64,000 nt of DNA from Vitreimonas flagellata. Its GTDB lineage: Bacteria > Pseudomonadota > Alphaproteobacteria > Caulobacterales > Aquidulcibacteraceae. Under the pieces are notes generated by a model that was not told where the DNA came from, made no database searches, and was given only the letters and a program-made list of their open reading frames with translations. Positions within the stretch are counted from its first letter, which is position 1; each line of letters opens with the position of its first letter. The stretch spans positions 1,337,001 through 1,401,000 of the forward strand of contig NZ_SBJL01000001.1 of NCBI RefSeq assembly GCF_004634425.1, given 5' to 3'. The translations under genes were made by a program, and so were the position numbers. Shown here piece after piece: positions 60,846 through 64,000 of the stretch.

Positions 60846-61492
60846 CCCGCGAGCCCCGCACCAACAAGGGGCGCCACGATGAAGAGCCAGAGCTGGCTCA
60901 GCGCGTCGCCCAACACCCACACAGCCGGTCCAAGCGAACGCGCCGGGTTCACCGAAACGCCTGTCACCTGGATGCCGACGATATGGATCACGACCAGTGT
61001 CAAACCGATGGCAAGGCCGGCGAATTGCGACGGCGCGCCCTTTTGCGTGACGCCGAGGATGGTCACCAGGAAGATGAACGTCGCCACCACCTCAAACACG
61101 GCGCCGGCGACCAGGCTGTATTCGCCAGGCGAGCCTGTGCCGTAGCCGTTCTGCCCGAGGCCTGCGTCAATCGAATAGGCCGGCGCGCCCGAGGCGATCA
61201 CGTAGAGCACGCCCGCGCCCACGATCGCGCCCACGCATTGCGCGCCCCAATAGCCGAGCATTTCGTTGAGCCGCATCCGGCCCGCCACCCAAGCGCCGAA
61301 ACTCACGGCAGGGTTGACGTGGCAGCCTGACACCGGCCCGATCCCGTACGCCATCGCCACGATCGCCAGACCGAACGCGAACGCGATCCCGAGCTGGCCG
61401 ACAATGCCAAACCCCGCCAACACGGCGGCGCCGCAGCCAAACAACACCAGCGCAAAAGTGCCGACAAACTCGGCCACAAGCTTCTTGGTCAT
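60800..61492 (-). CDS. aqpZ: Aquaporin Z
   Basis: A 230-residue water channel with six membrane helices and two half-helices carrying the NPA boxes: GCHVNPAVSFG and GVSVNPARSLGPA. AEFVGTFALVLFGCGAAVL is the first helix. The selectivity Arg follows the second NPA (NPAR), and the His of helix 5 is in VVIHIVGIQVTG, as expected for a water-selective channel. The ATG at 61492 is used. It is divergent from ssrA. Confidence 0.95.
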   Translation of the reverse strand: MTKKLVAEFVGTFALVLFGCGAAVLAGFGIVGQLGIAFAFGLAIVAMAYGIGPVSGCHVNPAVSFGAWVAGRMRLNEMLGYWGAQCVGAIVGAGVLYVIASGAPAYSIDAGLGQNGYGTGSPGEYSLVAGAVFEVVATFIFLVTILGVTQKGAPSQFAGLAIGLTLVVIHIVGIQVTGVSVNPARSLGPAVWVLGDALSQLWLFIVAPLVGAGLAGWAFRAKLLASDEAS

Positions 61493-61555
61493 CCCGCTCT
61501 CCCCGGACTTCACGTCGCAGACTAGGCGAGTCTGGGAACCGGCGCACGCCCACGC

Positions 61556-61584
61556 TTGGCGCCGGGACGCGAAGCGACCTATAT
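61556..61584 (+). promoter_or_regulatory. Promoter of ssrA (tmRNA)
   Basis: TTGGCG (61556-61561), a 17-base spacer and CTATAT (61579-61584) form a good housekeeping-sigma promoter of the alphaproteobacterial type. The predicted start, about seven bases downstream, falls on the first hairpin of the tmRNA acceptor piece. Confidence 0.7.
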
Positions 61585-61590
61585 CCAACC

Positions 61591-61916
61591 TGTCCGGGCA
61601 ACCGGACTATGGCGATAAACGCGCAGAGATAGGCGGATCGGACCCGGGTGCGATGCCCGGCGGCTCCACCAGTTTCATCCTCATTGGGGGATTGTCTGGG
61701 GCCGAAATAGGATCGACGGACGTTGAAGGCTGATGCTTTTGCTCGGGTGGTCCCGTTACAGGCCGAACAACGTAGTTGCCAATGACAACCACGCTGAGGA
61801 ATTCGCCCTCGCTGCGTAAGCAGTGCGGAGTTTTCCGACCTTAAGTCCTACTGAGTAGCATCACTAGGCGGGGCCCCCCGGCGCCCGGCAACAGAAGCCG
61901 GGGACTTTCTTGTCCC
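61591..61916 (+). ncRNA. ssrA: Two-piece (circularly permuted) tmRNA
   Basis: Rescues stalled ribosomes and adds a degradation tag. Gene order is permuted. The acceptor piece (about 61591-61671) comes first, with a GTCCGG-GCAA-CCGGAC hairpin, a T-arm CCGGG-TGCGATG-CCCGG, and the 3' end CGGCTCCACCA. A 26-base intervening segment follows. The coding piece begins GGGGCCGAAATAGGATCGAC at 61698. GGGGCCG pairs with CGGCTCC and includes the G3-U70 pair needed for alanine charging. The 3' end of the coding piece is approximate; CCCGGC/GCCGGG (61884-61902) and GGGAC/GTCCC (61901-61916) could form its final stem or pseudoknot. Confidence 0.92.
61778..61819 (+). other. tmRNA tag reading frame
   Basis: Starting at the GCC resume codon after GTAGTT, the frame reads ANDNHAEEFALAA then TAA. 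With the alanine carried by the tmRNA itself the full tag is AANDNHAEEFALAA, close to the Caulobacter tag AANDNFAEEFAVAA. The hydrophobic end LAA is the ClpX signal, and the N-terminal half is the region bound by SspB. Confidence 0.92.
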
Positions 61917-62297
61917 AAGCGCGCGAACTCGTTCTGAAATTTCGAGACACACGCCCGGACAAGACAGTGCGCATCAGCAAGGCGCACCGCTCGTTCCTCA
62001 CATTCAGTTTATCCACAAAGTGATTCGCACCTCTTACGCGGCGCAATTTGCGCGCGTCGCGCGTGTGTCGCGCCATTTTCCTTTACGCCGCAAACGCTTG
62101 GCGAGTTTCGCACGCACATGCTCGCTTCATGCGCGAGCAGCGGCGCGTTGATTGCAAGCTTGCGCGAACCTGTTGCATCGCACGCGCGTTTCGCCTGACG
62201 ACGTTTGAAACGTCTCGTTCTTTTCGCGCTCTGTGGATCAACAATTGACTGCCCGGAATGAGCCAGTAAGGGTTGCCGGAGCCAAGGAGGGGCGGCC
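61917..62297. other. Intergenic region between ssrA and sspB with DnaA-box-like sites
   Basis: About 380 bases with no credible gene on either strand. It holds a perfect DnaA box TTATCCACA (62009-62017) and a one-mismatch box TGTGGATCA (62232-62240). The second box lies just before a possible promoter, TTGACT (62245-62250), 16 bases, TAAGGG (62267-62272), for sspB. The middle is rich in CGCGC. One perfect 9-mer is not rare by chance in this length of sequence. Confidence 0.4.
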
Positions 62298-62789
62298 GTG
62301 GCCGACGATTTGATTGGGTACGAAAACTTGATGCAGGACGCGCTGCGCTCAGTCGTGCGCGCCGCGTTGCAAGAAGCCGCGTCGCCGCGCGGCATCCCCG
62401 GCAAACATCATTTCTACATCACGTTCCGCACGCATGCGCCGGGCGTGGTCATCCCGGATCCGTTGCGCGCGCGCTACCCGGACGAAATGACGATCGTGCT
62501 CGAGCACCAATTCTGGGACCTCGAAGTTTACGCCGATCGCTTCCGTGTCATCCTGAAATTCTCGGGCCAGCCGCAACCGATCACCATTCCGTTCAAGGCG
62601 ATCACGCGCTTCTTTGATCCGAGCGTGAAATTCGGCCTGCAATTCGAGCAGCATCACGTCGAAGACGAAGCGCGCATGGTCTCGGGCGACGACAGCGTCC
62701 CCGCCCCGCGCGAAGCGCCTGTCGCCGTGGAAGCGCCGCCGAAGGGCGACACCGCCGTCGTCAGCCTCGACGCCTTCCGCAAGAAATAA
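62298..62789 (+). CDS. sspB: SspB (alpha type), ClpXP adaptor for ssrA-tagged proteins
   Basis: A 163-residue adaptor that delivers tmRNA-tagged proteins to ClpXP. LIGYENLMQDALRSVVRAAL forms the N-terminal dimer helix. KHHFYITFRTHAPGVVIPD, RYPDEMTIVLEHQFWDLEV and FFDPSVKFGLQFE make the tag-binding beta fold. A flexible acidic linker leads to the C-terminal VVSLDAFRKK, the ClpX-docking tail. The GTG has GGAGGGG upstream. It lies about 380 bases downstream of ssrA, next to the RNA whose tag it reads. Confidence 0.93.
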   Translation: MADDLIGYENLMQDALRSVVRAALQEAASPRGIPGKHHFYITFRTHAPGVVIPDPLRARYPDEMTIVLEHQFWDLEVYADRFRVILKFSGQPQPITIPFKAITRFFDPSVKFGLQFEQHHVEDEARMVSGDDSVPAPREAPVAVEAPPKGDTAVVSLDAFRKK

Positions 62790-62810
62790 GCAGCGCAACA
62801 TTCGAGTTCT

Positions 62811-62837
62811 AAAAGGCGCGTCGCAACGCGCCTTTTT
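62811..62837. terminator. Bidirectional rho-independent terminator
   Basis: AAAAGGCGCG-TCGCAA-CGCGCCTTTT is a perfect 10-bp stem with a six-base loop, followed by T on the sspB side and preceded by A on the other. It lies between convergent sspB and the RusA-like gene and can end both. It is the only textbook intrinsic terminator I see in the window. Confidence 0.93.
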
Positions 62838-62841
62838 CGTT

Positions 62842-63195
62842 TCAATCGCCTCGTTTCAAGACGCGCACAGAAATCCGCTCTCGCTCGCCCAGACGCCGTT
62901 CGCACAGCAGCCGCGCGATCTGGCTGTCATCGACAAACACATGCCCCTTCAGCGCGTCGAGCAACGCCTTGGCCAAATTGTCGAGATCGAGCGTCGGCGT
63001 TTCGCCGACATATTCCATGATCAGCTCGACCTCGAACTCGCCATAACGCGGCCGCAGCTGAAACTCCTTGCGGAAGAATTCATAAACCAGCGGTTTGTAA
63101 TAGCGCGCCTGCGTGGTGATGCCGTCGATCGTCAGCTCAACGCCGCCCGCAATCGTGCGCGCCCGCACTTTGCCGCGGCCGGCCCACTCGCTCAT
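62842..63195 (-). CDS. RusA-family Holliday junction resolvase-like protein
   Basis: A 117-residue protein. TPTLDLDNLAKALLDALKG and VFVDDSQIARLLCERRLG carry the conserved Asp residues of RusA endonucleases (DxDN and DDSQ). RusA cuts four-way DNA junctions and is often phage-derived, but no other phage gene is visible here. Its ATG overlaps the stop of the upstream gene as ATGA, so it is coupled to the membrane gene. Confidence 0.8.
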   Translation of the reverse strand: MSEWAGRGKVRARTIAGGVELTIDGITTQARYYKPLVYEFFRKEFQLRPRYGEFEVELIMEYVGETPTLDLDNLAKALLDALKGHVFVDDSQIARLLCERRLGERERISVRVLKRGD

Positions 63196-64000
63196 GCGCT
63201 GGCGGCGTGCGTCGCGCGCATCGCCTCAAGCATCGCCGCACGAAACAGCGACCGCCGCTGCATCTCGCCATCCGGCGCATACGGGAAAACCCGCTGCGAC
63301 AGCCCCGCCGCCCGCAGCGCCGCCTCCGCCTCCTCCAGCCTGCCCCAAAGCGCCACAAACACGCAGCGCAACGCAGCACCTTCGGCTTGGATCGCCGCAA
63401 GCGCCCACGAGCCGCCATCGGAAAGATCAACGACAATCGCGTCGCTCGAATCGAGCACGAGGTTCAGCACCAATGGCCGCCACTGATCCGTAGCGCTGAG
63501 CGCCAAGGTCTCGCGCCGCGTCCCCATATTGGTGAGATTGAGCCCAATCCGATTACCGATCTCCAGCGCCCGCGCGCGATAATCGGCGGCGCTCTTCACC
63601 ACCATGCCTTCAACGCGACCGGCCAAGCTCACTACGTGCCCATAGGGCCGCAACTCACTGGCGATCGCGCCACGCAACGGCGCACGCGCAAGCTCAAGCT
63701 CCGCGCGCACCACGCACACTCGCGCAGGTTTCAATCGGAGCACGAGCGCACCAATCCAAAGCACCAGCGCCGCGAAGCCAATTCCCAACAGAATTGCGTT
63801 CAACATCACCGGTCCGAGCCCGGCCACGACGGCGCCCGCGAACGCCACGACCGCCAGCATCCCCAGGCCAGCGCGCAGCTGTCGCGGCCAGCCAAAGAAC
63901 AGCGCGTCGCCCCGCTCCAAGTCCTTCGCGCTCAGAAAGCTCGGCACACGCAGCCGCCACGGCTCCGCCGACAGCCGCCGCGCCCGCAGCGCCTCGGCCG
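63192..64000 (-). CDS. Membrane protein with C-terminal alpha/beta domain, N-terminus beyond the window
   Basis: At least 268 residues; the open frame continues past the right edge (EALRARRLSAEPWRLRVPSF precedes the first possible GTG at 63947), so the start is probably missing. Two membrane helices (GLGMLAVVAFAGAVVAGLGP, ILLGIGFAALVLWIGALVL) lie in the middle. The C-terminal domain has a strand-loop pattern (NLVLDSSDAIVVDLSDGGSWALAAIQ, ALRCVFVALWGRLEEAEAAL) that recalls nucleotide-binding or TIR-like folds, without clear catalytic residues. Translationally coupled to the RusA-like gene. Confidence 0.6.
   Translation of the reverse strand, partial: AEALRARRLSAEPWRLRVPSFLSAKDLERGDALFFGWPRQLRAGLGMLAVVAFAGAVVAGLGPVMLNAILLGIGFAALVLWIGALVLRLKPARVCVVRAELELARAPLRGAIASELRPYGHVVSLAGRVEGMVVKSAADYRARALEIGNRIGLNLTNMGTRRETLALSATDQWRPLVLNLVLDSSDAIVVDLSDGGSWALAAIQAEGAALRCVFVALWGRLEEAEAALRAAGLSQRVFPYAPDGEMQRRSLFRAAMLEAMRATHAASA

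Noticed and set aside
61607-61792. A minus-strand frame across the tmRNA.
   Set aside because: The plus-strand tmRNA features (tag, CCA end, acceptor stem, promoter) explain the region.
62009-62404. A minus-strand frame of 131 codons between ssrA and sspB.
   Set aside because: It overlaps the start of sspB, is basic and low in complexity, and lacks a ribosome-binding site.

Overview
The window is GC-rich, gene-dense chromosomal DNA of an alphaproteobacterium. It is most likely a member of Caulobacterales or Hyphomonadaceae. The evidence is a circularly permuted two-piece tmRNA with an ANDN...ALAA tag next to an alpha-type SspB, a flagellar block arranged fliL-fliM-DUF6468-motE divergent from flgF-flgG-flgA-flgH, and a sigma-54 promoter preceded by a FlbD/ftr-like palindrome and an IHF-like site. 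No insertion sequence, prophage, CRISPR array, tRNA or rRNA was found. The window looks like core genome.

Layout. 1-1.9 kb: end of a polyprenyl diphosphate synthase and a small ArsR/SRPBCC/VOC operon. 1.9-9.2 kb (minus): ETF-QO, two paralogous TPR proteins, ispE and a WecA/MraY-type transferase. 9.3-12.3 kb: family-4 uracil-DNA glycosylase, a lytic transglycosylase and a small GT2. 12.3-21.9 kb: flagellar motor, switch, rod, P-ring and L-ring genes around one divergent control region. 21.9-29.8 kb: xseA, a beta-solenoid membrane protein, an M1 peptidase, a globin, a DUF1330 protein and purD. 30-36.9 kb: phosphotransferase, amidohydrolase, CorA-like, purT, a frameshifted Imm50-like gene and a divergent ilvC. 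36.9-44.2 kb: small hypotheticals, miaA, serB, a HAD enzyme and a Do-type protease. 44.2-48.4 kb: esterase, hflC, hflK and mrp. 48.4-56.2 kb: two overlapping head-to-head HTH paralogues, an FAD oxidase, a P450, pyk, GST, SMP-30 and folA. 56.3-64 kb: uncharacterised envelope genes, thyA followed by a frameshifted small gene, DUF2459, aqpZ, ssrA (tmRNA), sspB, a RusA-type resolvase and a truncated membrane gene.

How it works together. The flagellar block encodes FliM, FliL, FlgF, FlgG, FlgA and FlgH plus MotE-like and TPR accessory proteins. The tmRNA and SspB adaptor form a trans-translation and tag-recognition unit. hflKC and the Do protease form an envelope quality-control neighbourhood. purD, purT, folA and thyA serve nucleotide and one-carbon metabolism. 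Packing is extreme: many genes are joined by 1-bp or 4-bp start/stop overlaps, and seven convergent pairs share exactly four bases of overlapping stop codons. Only one clear intrinsic terminator is visible.

Two small genes, after ilvC and after thyA, are each broken by one base at a homopolymer run. They are either real lesions or sequence errors. Start codons were re-chosen where ribosome-binding sites or family lengths favoured an internal start. All functional calls are from reading motifs; no database search was run.
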